From positions 149,068,237 through 149,111,218 of the forward strand of contig JBOZIK010000001.1 in NCBI GenBank assembly GCA_051453625.1: a stretch of DNA of 42,982 bases, written 5' to 3'. The position numbers and the translations under genes were made by a program. The notes beneath the pieces were generated by a model, which ran no database searches, was not told the origin of the DNA, and was given only the letters and a program-made list of their open reading frames with translations. The DNA is from Welwitschia mirabilis. Lineage: Eukaryota; Gnetophyta; Gnetopsida; Welwitschiales. This document shows, one piece after another, positions 33,426 to 42,982 of the stretch (position 1 is the stretch's first letter; each line of letters opens with the position of its first letter).

Positions 33426-34372
33426 NNNNNNNNNNNNNNNNNNNNNNNNNNNNNNNNNNNNNNNNNNNNNNNNNNNNNNNNNNNNNNNNNNNNNNNNNNN
33501 NNNNNNNNNNNNNNNNNNNNNNNNNNNNNNNNNNNNNNNNNNNNNNNNNNNNNNNNNNNNNNNNNNNNNNNNNNNNNNNNNNNNNNNNNNNNNNNNNNNN
33601 NNNNNNNNNNNNNNNNNNNNNNNNNNNNNNNNNNNNNNNNNNNNNNNNNNNNNNNNNNNNNNNNNNNNNNNNNNNNNNNNNNNNNNNNNNNNNNNNNNNN
33701 NNNNNNNNNNNNNNNNNNNNNNNNNNNNNNNNNNNNNNNNNNNNNNNNNNNNNNNNNNNNNNNNNNNNNNNNNNNNNNNNNNNNNNNNNNNNNNNNNNNN
33801 NNNNNNNNNNNNNNNNNNNNNNNNNNNNNNNNNNNNNNNNNNNNNNNNNNNNNNNNNNNNNNNNNNNNNNNNNNNNNNNNNNNNNNNNNNNNNNNNNNNN
33901 NNNNNNNNNNNNNNNNNNNNNNNNNNNNNNNNNNNNNNNNNNNNNNNNNNNNNNNNNNNNNNNNNNNNNNNNNNNNNNNNNNNNNNNNNNNNNNNNNNNN
34001 NNNNNNNNNNNNNNNNNNNNNNNNNNNNNNNNNNNNNNNNNNNNNNNNNNNNNNNNNNNNNNNNNNNNNNNNNNNNNNNNNNNNNNNNNNNNNNNNNNNN
34101 NNNNNNNNNNNNNNNNNNNNNNNNNNNNNNNNNNNNNNNNNNNNNNNNNNNNNNNNNNNNNNNNNNNNNNNNNNNNNNNNNNNNNNNNNNNNNNNNNNNN
34201 NNNNNNNNNNNNNNNNNNNNNNNNNNNNNNNNNNNNNNNNNNNNNNNNNNNNNNNNNNNNNNNNNNNNNNNNNNNNNNNNNNNNNNNNNNNNNNNNNNNN
34301 NNNNNNNNNNNNNNNNNNNNNNNNNNNNNNNNNNNNNNNNNNNNNNNNNNNNNNNNNNNNNNNNNNNNNNNN
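33426..34372. other. Assembly gap (947 N)
   Basis: Run of N inside the LTR region of element B. A 325-codon ORF spanning it consists of unknown bases and is meaningless. Confidence 0.99.
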
Positions 34373-34409
34373 CTTCTATGATTTAGTTTCTAGAACCTCA
34401 ATTCAAAAC

Positions 34410-34417
34410 TATAAATA
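34410..34417 (+). promoter_or_regulatory. LTR TATA box (element B)
   Basis: TATAAATA followed by ccc, conserved with TATAAATA and a nearby accc in element C (39914-39921), at the same place relative to the shared downstream LTR sequence. Confidence 0.6.
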
Positions 34418-34653
34418 CCCTTTTCCTCTTTCATTTTTGTTTTCATCTTTTGTATCTGATACGCTTATGACAGAAGATTGAAGGACAAGAGATCTATTCA
34501 GAGCTATAGAAAGGAGTTTTCTTGGTATTAGGCTAAGTCTCTTCCATTGAGGTGCTCTTATTCTATTGTACATTGATGTAAAGTTCTTGAATTAATTCAA
34601 ATATTATTTTGAATTAATATAATTCTATTTCATTTTAATTCTGTATGTCCCTT

Positions 34654-34663
34654 NNNNNNNNNN
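34654..34663. other. Assembly gap (10 N)
   Basis: Ten N within the LTR remnant of element B. Confidence 0.99.
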
Positions 34664-34998
34664 TAGATCATAAGGGAAACATTTATTGAGGTTGACCTTG
34701 TTTATTATTATATTTTCAATGCTTTTCCATTCCATTTCACATTGCATTTTATATTCTACTTAGTAGATTTCATAGTTTATGTTCATTAAAAACTAGTTAA
34801 ATACTCTTCTTAATTGATCTAAATTATAGAGAAGCTAGTCCTTGTGATAGAAGGATTAGAAACCAAGATATTTCATTTCATATCCATTTTCATGTCATTC
34901 CCATTTACTTGCATTACACTCACTTATTTATTTACTTTCAGGTTTTATAAGATAAAATACCAAGAAAATATTGAAAATCAATTCTTTAACTCTTAACC

Positions 34999-35484
34999 NN
35001 NNNNNNNNNNNNNNNNNNNNNNNNNNNNNNNNNNNNNNNNNNNNNNNNNNNNNNNNNNNNNNNNNNNNNNNNNNNNNNNNNNNNNNNNNNNNNNNNNNNN
35101 NNNNNNNNNNNNNNNNNNNNNNNNNNNNNNNNNNNNNNNNNNNNNNNNNNNNNNNNNNNNNNNNNNNNNNNNNNNNNNNNNNNNNNNNNNNNNNNNNNNN
35201 NNNNNNNNNNNNNNNNNNNNNNNNNNNNNNNNNNNNNNNNNNNNNNNNNNNNNNNNNNNNNNNNNNNNNNNNNNNNNNNNNNNNNNNNNNNNNNNNNNNN
35301 NNNNNNNNNNNNNNNNNNNNNNNNNNNNNNNNNNNNNNNNNNNNNNNNNNNNNNNNNNNNNNNNNNNNNNNNNNNNNNNNNNNNNNNNNNNNNNNNNNNN
35401 NNNNNNNNNNNNNNNNNNNNNNNNNNNNNNNNNNNNNNNNNNNNNNNNNNNNNNNNNNNNNNNNNNNNNNNNNNNNNNNNNNNN
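34999..35484. other. Assembly gap (486 N) between duplicated LTR ends
   Basis: Run of N, flanked on both sides by copies of the same LTR-end sequence. Confidence 0.99.
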
Positions 35485-35630
35485 AGACTATTCTTTATGG
35501 CAGAAGGATTATGAACCAAGAGAGATCATTTCATTTCCACTTCCATTACATTTACTTATTTATTTCATTATAGTTTTTATAAGATAAAAGATTAAAAACA
35601 TATTGAAAATCAATTCTCTAACTCTTAGTC

Positions 35631-35648
35631 TAGTGCCTTCGTTAGGAT
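35631..35648 (+). other. Probable primer-binding site of element B
   Basis: tagtgccttcgttaggat resembles the tRNA-Asp type site (TGGCGCCGTTGCCGGGGA) with small gaps, and lies where that site is in elements A and C. CpG is partly retained, so it is less decayed than A's in this respect. Confidence 0.4.
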
Positions 35649-35934
35649 TATGACATTCGGGTGAACTTGTTTTCTGTAAGGAGCTAGATAATTATCATTA
35701 ACTAGATAGGTATCTTGAATCTTTTGTTCAGGTTATTTATTTGAGTTAATGTTGTATTTCTAGTATAGTTTAAAGTAGGTTTATTTCCATGTAGTTTTAT
35801 TTTTTATAATTTTTTAAGGACCTTATCATTCTCTAAGTCGTCTTAATAACATTAGGCATGAAAGTTCTAAAAATTTGAAATTAGTTCTTATTTTCGCAAT
35901 TTTTTTGTTTTTAGTTTAGTAATAAAAATATTAT

Positions 35935-36170
35935 TGTCTTCTCTATCATTTCCATGAAAACTAGGATGAAAGCACTTTTCTTTTTTTTTTTTCGCATTTT
36001 ACATTTTCTTTTTTAACAAGTTTAAATAAATTGTCATTTTATTTGTCATCCCCATGATAGTTTGGATGACAGTTCTTCTATTAGTAAATTTTTGTAGTTC
36101 TAAATTTTTATAACTATGATCATCATTCTTTCTATTGTCTCCATGACTAGGTAGATAACAGTCTATTATT
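35935..36170 (+). repeat. Three GATGA hairpin motifs in the leader of element B
   Basis: Copies at about 35940-35975, 36041-36075 and 36118-36167. The middle one is the best preserved: GTCATCC at 36045-36051 and GGATGAC at 36064-36070 form a perfect 7-bp inverted repeat with a 12-base loop. Equivalent triplets occur in elements A (about 580-835) and C (about 40690-40965). Confidence 0.65.
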
Positions 36171-36374
36171 TTTTATTTTAGTATTTTGTTTGTTAATTGA
36201 GCATGAAGGGACATGATGAATTTTGATAAATAGATAACATATCAGAAAGAATGAAATCTGATCAAAGAAAACATTAGAGAATAATTATTCGACTTCAAGT
36301 TAAATTTAGGTATGCACACCCTAGGTACATAAATTTCCAGAATTTAAGAAGAATATTTTTCTACTTTTATTATT

Positions 36375-37840
36375 TTGAAATCATATTTTACAAAAGAAAA
36401 TCGAAGTATAGAAGTAGATCATATTGTTTCTTCTTTGAATATATCAAATGTATTAAAATCATCACAAAAACAAAAGCAAGTCACTTCATCTAATACTCTA
36501 ATCATAATAGGAACTTCTTCCTTGAATGAAAATGTTACTCTTAGAGATTTAATTGCAAATAGAAAACATGAAATTCAAAATCTTTTTCATTTACCTCCCA
36601 GAGACAATGTAGAATTAAGAAATTTAAGTGCTTTTCTAACTTTTTTAGGGAAACTAGAGGAAGATCCCTTTCAACATTTAGCTGATATTAAATAACTTGT
36701 ATCCACCTTGAGAAATGGAAAAAAAACGTATTAGTGACCATACCTCTATAATTAGTTTTCTAGTCATACTTAGAAGAAGAGCAAAAGTTTGGCTTAAAAC
36801 TATTCCACATAAAAGTTTTAAATCTTAGAGTCAAGTGCAATAAGTATTTATCAAATTTTTTTTAAGTGAGAGTTCCATAAGGAAAAGAAGAAAAGAAGTA
36901 ACCAACTTTCAATAACAACCTTATGAGGATTATGCAATAGTCTATAAACATTTTATAATCATTAGTTATTCCAACCCTATTGATGAATTTCATAAAGAAG
37001 AGCTAGTAGATTATNNNNNNNNNNNNNNNNNNNNNNNNNNNNNNNNNNNNNNNNNNNNNNNNNNNNNNNNNNNNNNNNNNNNNNNNNNNNNNNNNNNNNN
37101 NNNNNNNNNNNNNNNNNNNNNNNNNNNNNNNNNNNNNNNNNNNNNNNNNNNNNNNNNNNNNNNNNNNNNNNNNNNNNNNNNNNNNNNNNNNNNNNNNNNN
37201 NNNNNNNNNNNNNNNNNNNNNNNNNNNNNNNNNNNNNNNNNNNNNNNNNNNNNNNNNNNNNNNNNNNNAGATAATTATACAAAAATCATAATTGTTGCAA
37301 AGTGGTAAAGAATGAAAAATTAACTTCAAATTGTGAAGTTTATGAAGATGACTCTCATCCAATAAAAGGATGCCCTTTGTTATTAACTTGTAAGGAAAGG
37401 ATGTTTGAGGAAGTATGTGCCTTTAATCAAAGAACACCTAGCTTTAAAAGATAGCCACAATTTCAACAAATATTGGGTGGGCAACCTCAAGTAAAACCAT
37501 TCAAAAGTAGATTCAAGAATTCTAACTTTTAATCTAATTTTCAACGAAATCAGAATGTTCCACTGAGAGAATCCAGAGAAGAGATGAGAAAAGTGCAGGA
37601 GGAAACTAATAGAAACATTCAAAACCAAGTAAATGTGCTTCAACAAATAATGCTTACCAATAAAAGACCACAAGGGTCTCTTGCATCTCAACCAGTGCCC
37701 AACCCAAATGAAGTTAGAAGAGATTTGATAATAGTGACAAGAAGAGGAATGGATATAACCCCTCCTACTCATGAGGTTTTAACTTCTAAAAATAATGAAA
37801 TAAATGAGGAAGATGATGTAGAAACTTTAGATTTATAAAA
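36375..37840 (+). pseudogene. gag pseudogene of element B (interrupted by gap)
   Basis: From the ATG at 36375, 106 open codons carry LRDLIANRKHEIQ and EDPFQHLADI, the conserved Athila-like gag start. Stops follow at 36693 and repeatedly to 37014, then a 254-N gap. After the gap the reading shows a zinc-knuckle-like CEVYEDDSHPIKGCP (about 37335-37380), in which the second Cys of CxxC is replaced by Tyr (TGT to TAT type change), and then an open 84-codon piece (37584-37838) with NPNEVRR, VTRRGMD and PPTHE, the segment that precedes protease in this family. Relative to element C the two ends retain different pieces, so gag has decayed independently. Confidence 0.75.
37015..37268. other. Assembly gap (254 N) inside gag of element B
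   Basis: Run of N. Flanks are consecutive parts of the same decayed gag, so the gap probably holds the middle of gag. Confidence 0.99.
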
Positions 37841-38149
37841 CCTTCCATTAACATCACCTACTAAGGCCTCCACTAAAAATACTTCACAAGAAAATAAAGG
37901 AAAGAAACCATCCATTCTTTGGCTTGATAGATTAAATATGAATTCTACCTTTGATGAACACCTAAAAGCTTTGATGTAAGAAGTTAACATTAACCTACCC
38001 TTTTGGAAACTCTTGCAAGAAGATCCTATATATTTTATGTAATGGAAAGATTTAGTAAGAAGAAACAAAAAATGTATCATTCCAAGCAAAGTTTTTCTTG
38101 TCCAATCTCTTTTCAAATTAGTTAGGCAAAAATGTCCTAAATTTAAAGA

Positions 38150-38480
38150 ACCTAGGGCTGCAATGGTAAGCATTACTGTAGAAGGAAATAAAATAATTTA
38201 AAAATATTTAATTAACATAGAACCAAGTGTAAACATTATGCCTCTCCACATATGTAAATGAATTGGATTAGAAAATAGAGTTGGACCTATACCAATCATC
38301 TTAAAATTAGCTAATACCTCAATCAAGAAATCATCAGGAATTATCAATGACCTAGTTATCAAAATTAAGAAAGATTTTTATTCCATTTATATTTTCATAA
38401 TTAAGATAGAACATGATGGAGGATATCCACTACTTTTAGAAATAGCCTTTTATGCAACTACCCATTGCATTATCGATACA
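38150..38480 (+). pseudogene. Retroviral-type aspartic protease remnant of element B
   Basis: The reading includes VEGNKII, then a hydrophobic-acidic segment ending SVNIMPLHI (about 38180-38258), LKLANTSIK (about 38305) and IEHDGGYPLLL (about 38405-38440). These are the flanking landmarks of the Ty3/gypsy protease (ALxDxGASVNxMP ... DxxxPxLLGRPFLATxxxxID). The active-site D-(T/S)-G is lost: the residues there read N-I-E. Stops are present. Product would process gag-pol in an active element. Confidence 0.75.
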
Positions 38481-38944
38481 TGATCTAGAATTATGAGATA
38501 TCATTTTGACAATACATAAATTACCATTAGAGTTTTTGATGCTACTAAAAAAGACACAAGAACTAAGTTTAACTTTGAAGATGAATTAAAAACAACATTG
38601 TTTTTATAACATTGACCAATTAAAGAGATATTAATCATACTACATGAACTAACTTTGTATGATGATCCCACTGAAATAAACTCTCTTGAGTCTAAGGATG
38701 AAGAACACACAGACTAGGAAGAAACTAAACATCTTTATTTGGTAGAAAAACGTTTTCATCCTTGAACTTACGAAATTATCCCAAGGATAAAATTTTTCTT
38801 TCTGAAAATCAAACTAAACTTTTGATAATTAGTGCTCTTCTTACTCCACAATATGAATCCAACTTGATCTCACTATTAATTTTGAAAGAAAATGCCTTTG
38901 CTTGGACACATAAAGAATTAGATGCCATTCCTCTTTCCATAGTT

Positions 38945-39455
38945 TAACATAAAATCTACCTTGAAGATAATGCTAGACCTCTTAGGTAACCCCAAAGAAG
39001 AATAAATATGACCTTAAATAAGTCATTAAAGATGAAATCATTAAAATTATAGATGCTAAAATTATATATGCCATNNNNNNNNNNTTAACATAAGATTTAC
39101 CTTAATAATAATGCTAAGCCTGTTAAACAGCCCTAAAGAATACTCAATGTGACCCTTAAACAAATTATTAAAGATGAAATCATTAAACTTATGGATGCCA
39201 GAATTATATGTATCATATCCAATGGTGAGTGGGATAGTCCTTTAATAGCAGTTTCAAAGAAGGGAGGAAATGGAGAATGTGTATCAATTTTAGAAAAATT
39301 AATGAGGTTATTAATAAAGATCATTACCCTTTACCCTTTCTTAATTAAGTACTTGATAGAATCCAAGGTCATTCCCACTATTATTTTCTCGATGAGTATA
39401 GTGGCTATAATCAAATTTGTATAGTATTGCGCTACCAATTTTTTGTTATTTAATA
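38945..39455 (+). pseudogene. Reverse transcriptase remnant of element B, 5' part only
   Basis: The segment resembling ARPLRQPQRRIN / AKPVKQP leads into EIIKLMDARIICIISNGEW and SKKGG (39175-39270), then after a frameshift near 39270-39280 continues to INKDHYP and FLDEYSGYNQI (39310-39416). This is the N-terminal half of the Athila/Tat RT; the Asp of the FLD-YSGYNQI motif (39391-39393) is kept. The catalytic YxDD half, RNase H and integrase are absent: at about 39455 the sequence passes into 3' tail sequence. The first 130 bases are duplicated across the 10-N gap (38945-39074 and 39085-39217). Confidence 0.8.
39075..39084. other. Assembly gap (10 N) between duplicated RT segments
   Basis: The same RT stretch is present on both sides, diverged, suggesting a join of two related contigs. 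Confidence 0.99.
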
Positions 39456-39700
39456 GGTTTTCATGAGTTGTTTTACAGAACTTTTATATAGGTTTAGATG
39501 AAATTCTAAGGATTTTGGAGATAGAAGAGGAAATCTCAAAAATGTGCAATTCTTATCCAAATTTAATGTATTAAAGACACTTTCTGATGCATAGAGATTT
39601 GAAGAAGGATTATTGATAAAAATGCTAAGTTTTCTTCAAGAAAATGATCAAAGCAGACCATCCTCCCCTCTGTTATCCCCATGATAGGGAGGATGATGAC
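39456..39700 (+). mobile_element. Athila/Tat-like 3' tail joined directly to the RT remnant
   Basis: Aligns with 33060-33330, the tail of the upstream element. It ends with ccccatgataggg and aggatgatgac, a GATGA motif and purine-rich stretch suited to a polypurine tract before the LTR. Confidence 0.6.
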
Positions 39701-40508
39701 TAGTGATGTGGACTGCTGAATCACTACTAAGTCATCATTCTCAGTGATATTTTTTAATTAGTTTTCATCCCCTTTATTGTCTGGATGATAGTTAGAATAA
39801 CAATGTCATGTAACTGACTGTAATAGTGACCCAAAACTGTTTCATCCATTTTTAAGTTGTAAATGAGTGCGTCTTCACCCATCTACCATTTGTCTTTTTT
39901 TGCTAAAATTTTTTATAAATAAACACCCTTTGACTCTTCTTATTATCTTTATTGCACTATAAAATCTTGTGATAGGAGATCAAAGGGCAAAAGATCCATC
40001 TTGAGTGCTACAGAAAGATGTGCACTTGGTGGAGGGTTTTGTATCCTTCATTAAGACCTAGCTATTTTGTAACCAAGATGCTTATTACTCTTTCTTAATA
40101 TAAACCTTATTTTATTTTCATATCTGCATTGTAGATTCTTTGATAACCCTTATAGTCTATGTTGCTCTTGATCTAGTGACAATTTCTTAGGTGATATAGA
40201 TTATCAAGGATAGCCTTTGTGAAGGCTGAAAGCAAGTAGTATTAGCTCATTTTGCATTTCATCTAAAATAGTTGTACTTTGAATTTGCATTACATTCCTT
40301 TATTTCCTTGTATTGTTATTTATTTCTGGTTCCTATTCCATTTTACAAAGAAATCTAAGTCTCATCTCATAGACTTCAATGTGAATACAATATTTTAAAT
40401 CTACTCCCACTCATACTAGTGTGATGTATTGTGTAAGATATCTATTTATTTTATAAATGATAAAATCTTGTTGAACTTAAGCACTTGCACAAATACACAC
40501 TGTAATAG
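39700..40508 (+). mobile_element. LTR shared by elements B (3') and C (5')
   Basis: About 0.8 kb, starting near tgatgtgg (39705, tentative) and ending before the primer site at 40511. It carries a TATA box at 39914-39921. The part from about 40110 to 40500 matches 1-400 of the window. Exact termini and target-site duplication could not be fixed. Confidence 0.65.
39914..39921 (+). promoter_or_regulatory. LTR TATA box (element C)
   Basis: TATAAATA, conserved with element B at 34410-34417 in the same LTR context. Confidence 0.6.
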
Positions 40509-40510
40509 AT

Positions 40511-40528
40511 TAAGGTTTTTTTTGTGGA
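40511..40528 (+). other. Heavily decayed primer-binding site of element C
   Basis: Located by collinearity with element A (both are followed by ctat(c/t)gagg). Eight of 18 bases match the tRNA-Asp type site; six differences are transitions and four are transversions. Confidence 0.35.
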
Positions 40529-41197
40529 AGACTATTGAGGGGTATAAGGGATGTTATCATTCAAGTAAGCTTATTGGACCTCTATTTAGTTATTTGTCTA
40601 TGCGACATTCAATTTTATTAGGAAATATATGTTTTCTATGTGTAGTATTTCAATTTTAGTCTTCGATTTTAGTTTTCTATAAAAATTTCTGGTCATTCCC
40701 TCTATTGTTTCCAAGATAGTTAAGATAATAGTATGCCATTTTTACTTTTGATTTTATTTTTGGATTTTTATTTCTCTGCAATAAATTAGTTTTTATGATC
40801 TCCTGTGATGTTTGGACGATAAGGTGGATGATAGGCCTATTTTCTGTGTTTTCCAATTTTTTGTTCTAATTTCGATTTTGTATTTATTTTTCTGGTTTCT
40901 ATGTGTGTCATCCCTTTTATTGTCCCCATGATAGATAGAATAATAGTCTATTATTTTTTATCTTATTTTCTATTATTTGCTATTTACAGGATGCTGTAAC
41001 AGGGTCAATCTTAAGAAGAAATATCAGCAAGAGAGGCTGCTGATAGAGAAGAACATTAAAGAAGGACTGATAGATATAGAAACTAAATCGGAAAAGAGAT
41101 CCCCAAGTGCACTCAAACCTCCTTTTAAATTTATTTTTTCTGAATTAGATTTTTTTTTTTTTACAAAAACCCTATAGAAGAAGAATTCCAGTTCACA

Positions 41198-42200
41198 ATA
41201 TTGAGTGCCTCCCGTAAGGAAAAATAAGTCATAAGATCTTCTACCCCTAATGCAAACCTAACCCTAAGGGAATTGTTAGCTAACAAGAAACAAGAAATTT
41301 CAATCCCTTATGATCTATCCTCAAGAGATGATGTTGATTTTAAAAATCTAAATACCTACCCAACTTTTAGTGGAGAAAATGATGAGGATCCCCTTCAACA
41401 CATTGCACACATTGAACAACTAATTATCATCTCAAGAAATGGGAAGAAACAAATAACTAATAGAACATATATGATAATATTTCCCATGACATTAAAGGGT
41501 AGAGCAAAAAATTAGCTAAAAATCATATCTTATAAAAGCTTAAAAACATGGGATCAAGTCCAGAAATAAAGAGATTCATGGGTGAAGAGATCATGAGAAA
41601 AAGAAAAAAGAAGATAATGAACTTTCAACAAAAACAAAATGAATATTATGCCTTCACATATGAGAATTTCTTTATAGCCTATCATTCTAATATAGTAGAT
41701 GCTTTTTCCTAATAGATCTAATAGACTACTTTTATATTAGACTAACTCTACACATAAAACAACTTGTAGATTTTTTTTATAGAGGAAATCTTATGAACCT
41801 CATACTAGATGATGCCTGGATAAAATTAAAAGATCTTCTGGAAGTAAGTTAAATGTGGTCAACTCATATAGAATATTTAACTATAGACTAACTTATTAAA
41901 AACTTAAAATATGTTAAACGACAAAAAGAGATAGAATTGAATCTTATAGGTTCCATGAGAGAATTTACAATAATCTTAGAAACGTATGAAGAAATTATTT
42001 TAGATGCCAAAATAGTAATAGAAAAAATGATGTGCAAACTTGTGATCTATGTGAGAATAATTATCATGTCACTAAAAACTATCCTCTTTTACCAACATAT
42101 AAAGAAAGAATTCGAGAAGAAGTTTATACTTTCAACCAATTATTTTAAAATTTTCAAAATCAAAATCAAGCATAAATGATATTGAATACTCATTTCCAAA
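41198..42200 (+). pseudogene. gag pseudogene of element C
   Basis: Collinear with element A's gag. The start codon position reads ATA (41198-41200) where A has ATG. The conserved LRELLANKKQEI, YPTFSGE and EDPLQHIAHIEQL are at 41261-41425, within an open 80-codon piece (41273-41515). The core continues with stops to 41860. At about 42030-42085 a zinc knuckle reads CDLC-x4-H-x4 with Tyr in place of the final Cys, again a TGT to TAT type loss. It encodes the virus-like particle protein in active relatives and is dead here. Confidence 0.75.
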
Positions 42201-42348
42201 ATAATTATCGACCTTTTAGAAACCAATTTAAAAACTTAAACTCTTAACCAGGATAATCAAACTTTTATTATCCAAATGATCAACTCACAAATCTTACAAA
42301 TGAACTTAGAAGAACAAATGCCAACATAGAAAACATGGTAAACATATT

Positions 42349-42606
42349 TTGACAAATAATATTAGCAAACCAAATACCTCAAGGAACTTTAGAATACAAC
42401 CTTTATCAAACCCAAATGAACTAAGAAAATATTATAAGGTTGTGACAGAAAGTGGACAAGATACAAACCCTCCTCCAAATAAACCTTTCACATACCAAAA
42501 TGACTTTAGAAATGATGAAGAAGAAGAGGAAAAGGACATAGAGATATTAGAAGATTACAACTTACCTTCTCTTAAGAAAAAGAAAAAGAAAAATTATTCT
42601 CAATAA
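42349..42606 (+). pseudogene. gag-protease linker of element C
   Basis: An open 85-codon stretch with NPNELRK, VTESGQD and NPPP, then an acidic EEEEE run and a basic KKKKKK run. The first part matches element B at 37700-37780. It is a piece of the gag-pol reading frame rather than an independent gene. Confidence 0.65.
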
Positions 42607-42799
42607 ACCATCTCTTGGCTTGATAGGCTTAGTGATAATTCAAATTTTAATGATCAGTTAGAAGCCTTATTAAAAAATGTGAGCATAAAATTCCCTTTTA
42701 GAAAGTTCTACAAGAAAACCCAGGGCACTCAAAATTATGGAAAGAACTAATAAGAAGAAAAAAAAAAAGTTATTCTTAGCAAGTTATTTCTTGATAAAT

Positions 42800-42982
42800 C
42801 CCTCACAAATATAGTATTATAGATCTGAGAACAGTAACCGTGGATGTTACTATAGAGGGAAATAAAAAGATCAGAAAAGCTTTAATAGACATTAGAGCGA
42901 GTGTTAACATTATGCCACTTCACATTTATAAGAGACTTAGTTTGGGGAATAGAATAGATCCTACTTTGGTTGTCTTAAAATT
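42800..42982 (+). pseudogene. Protease remnant of element C, running off the window
   Basis: The reading VEGNKKIRK (preceded by VTI-like) then ALIDIRASVNIMPLHIY (42882-42932) matches the Ty3/gypsy protease active-site region better than element B, but the Gly of D-x-G is Arg. RT would lie beyond the window end. Confidence 0.75.

Larger units (their letters stand above)
34373..35630 (+). mobile_element. LTR remnant of element B, with internal duplication
   Basis: 34410-34510 matches the LTR of element C at 39914-40015 (TATA box, then ...gaaggacaagagatc / gatcaaagggcaaaagatcc). The end of the LTR occurs twice: 34838-34998 and 35504-35630 share aaggatta(g/t)(a/g)aacc, ttataagataaaa and attgaaaatcaattct, 632-653 bases apart with the 486-N gap between. 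The distance from TATA to the primer site is about 1.2 kb here against about 0.6 kb in C, matching the extra copy. Confidence 0.65.

Noticed and set aside
33404-34381. 325-codon open frame
   Set aside because: It is almost entirely N; openness is an artefact of unknown bases. The same holds for frames over 34971-35573, 34986-35519 and 36977-37362.

Overview
This is a very AT-rich plant nuclear window: a GC-poor intergenic desert full of decayed LTR retrotransposons, with one intact GC-rich gene. The plant assignment rests on a plant-specific receptor-like kinase (RLK) with a SPARK-type ectodomain, on Athila/Tat-like Ty3/gypsy elements with a tRNA-Asp-type primer site, and on Copia pol remnants. 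A GC-rich intronless gene in AT-rich flanks fits a large-genome seed plant (for example a monocot or gymnosperm), but species cannot be read from the sequence. Eight runs of N (three of only 10 bases) show a scaffolded draft assembly.

Layout. 1-1800: 5' part of an Athila/Tat-like element (LTR end, primer-binding site, leader, decayed gag). 1800-8420: AT-rich, no gene recognised, one 43-bp tandem repeat. 8420-9040 and 14540-15140: two copies of a ~600-bp dispersed repeat; the first ends in a G-rich tract. 12060-12215: GGTGGAAGT-like minisatellite. 12790-13560: gag remnant of a different Ty3/gypsy element. 14130-14260: possible Copia tail. 15143-18328 and 18657-22100: a tandem segmental duplication carrying about 3 kb of upstream DNA plus the start of the RLK gene. 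The left gene copy stops at an N gap after about 100 codons; the right copy is complete (21800-23596). Inside each unit are three diverged ~190-215-bp modules whose reverse strand looks tRNA-like (SINE-like), and a 34-bp GC-rich minisatellite lies just upstream of each gene copy. 23947-24069: short tandem repeats. 24280-25800: Copia RT/RNase H remnant on the minus strand. 25800-31340: no gene recognised. 31340-32850: SINE-like modules in reverse orientation. 33050-42982: a chain of Athila/Tat-like elements sharing LTRs (3' tail, LTR, leader, gag, protease, part of RT, 3' tail, LTR, leader, gag, protease), running off the window end.

Function. The only gene likely to make a functional protein is the SPARK RLK: a 598-residue single-pass membrane kinase with all catalytic residues present. 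Everything else with coding resemblance is a retrotransposon pseudogene, inactivated mostly by C-to-T/G-to-A changes. No operon-like or multi-gene system is present. The most unusual signals are the tandem RLK duplication with variable promoter repeats, the recurrent GTCATCC/GGATGAC hairpin motif placed at matching points in each Athila-like element, and the tRNA-like module family.
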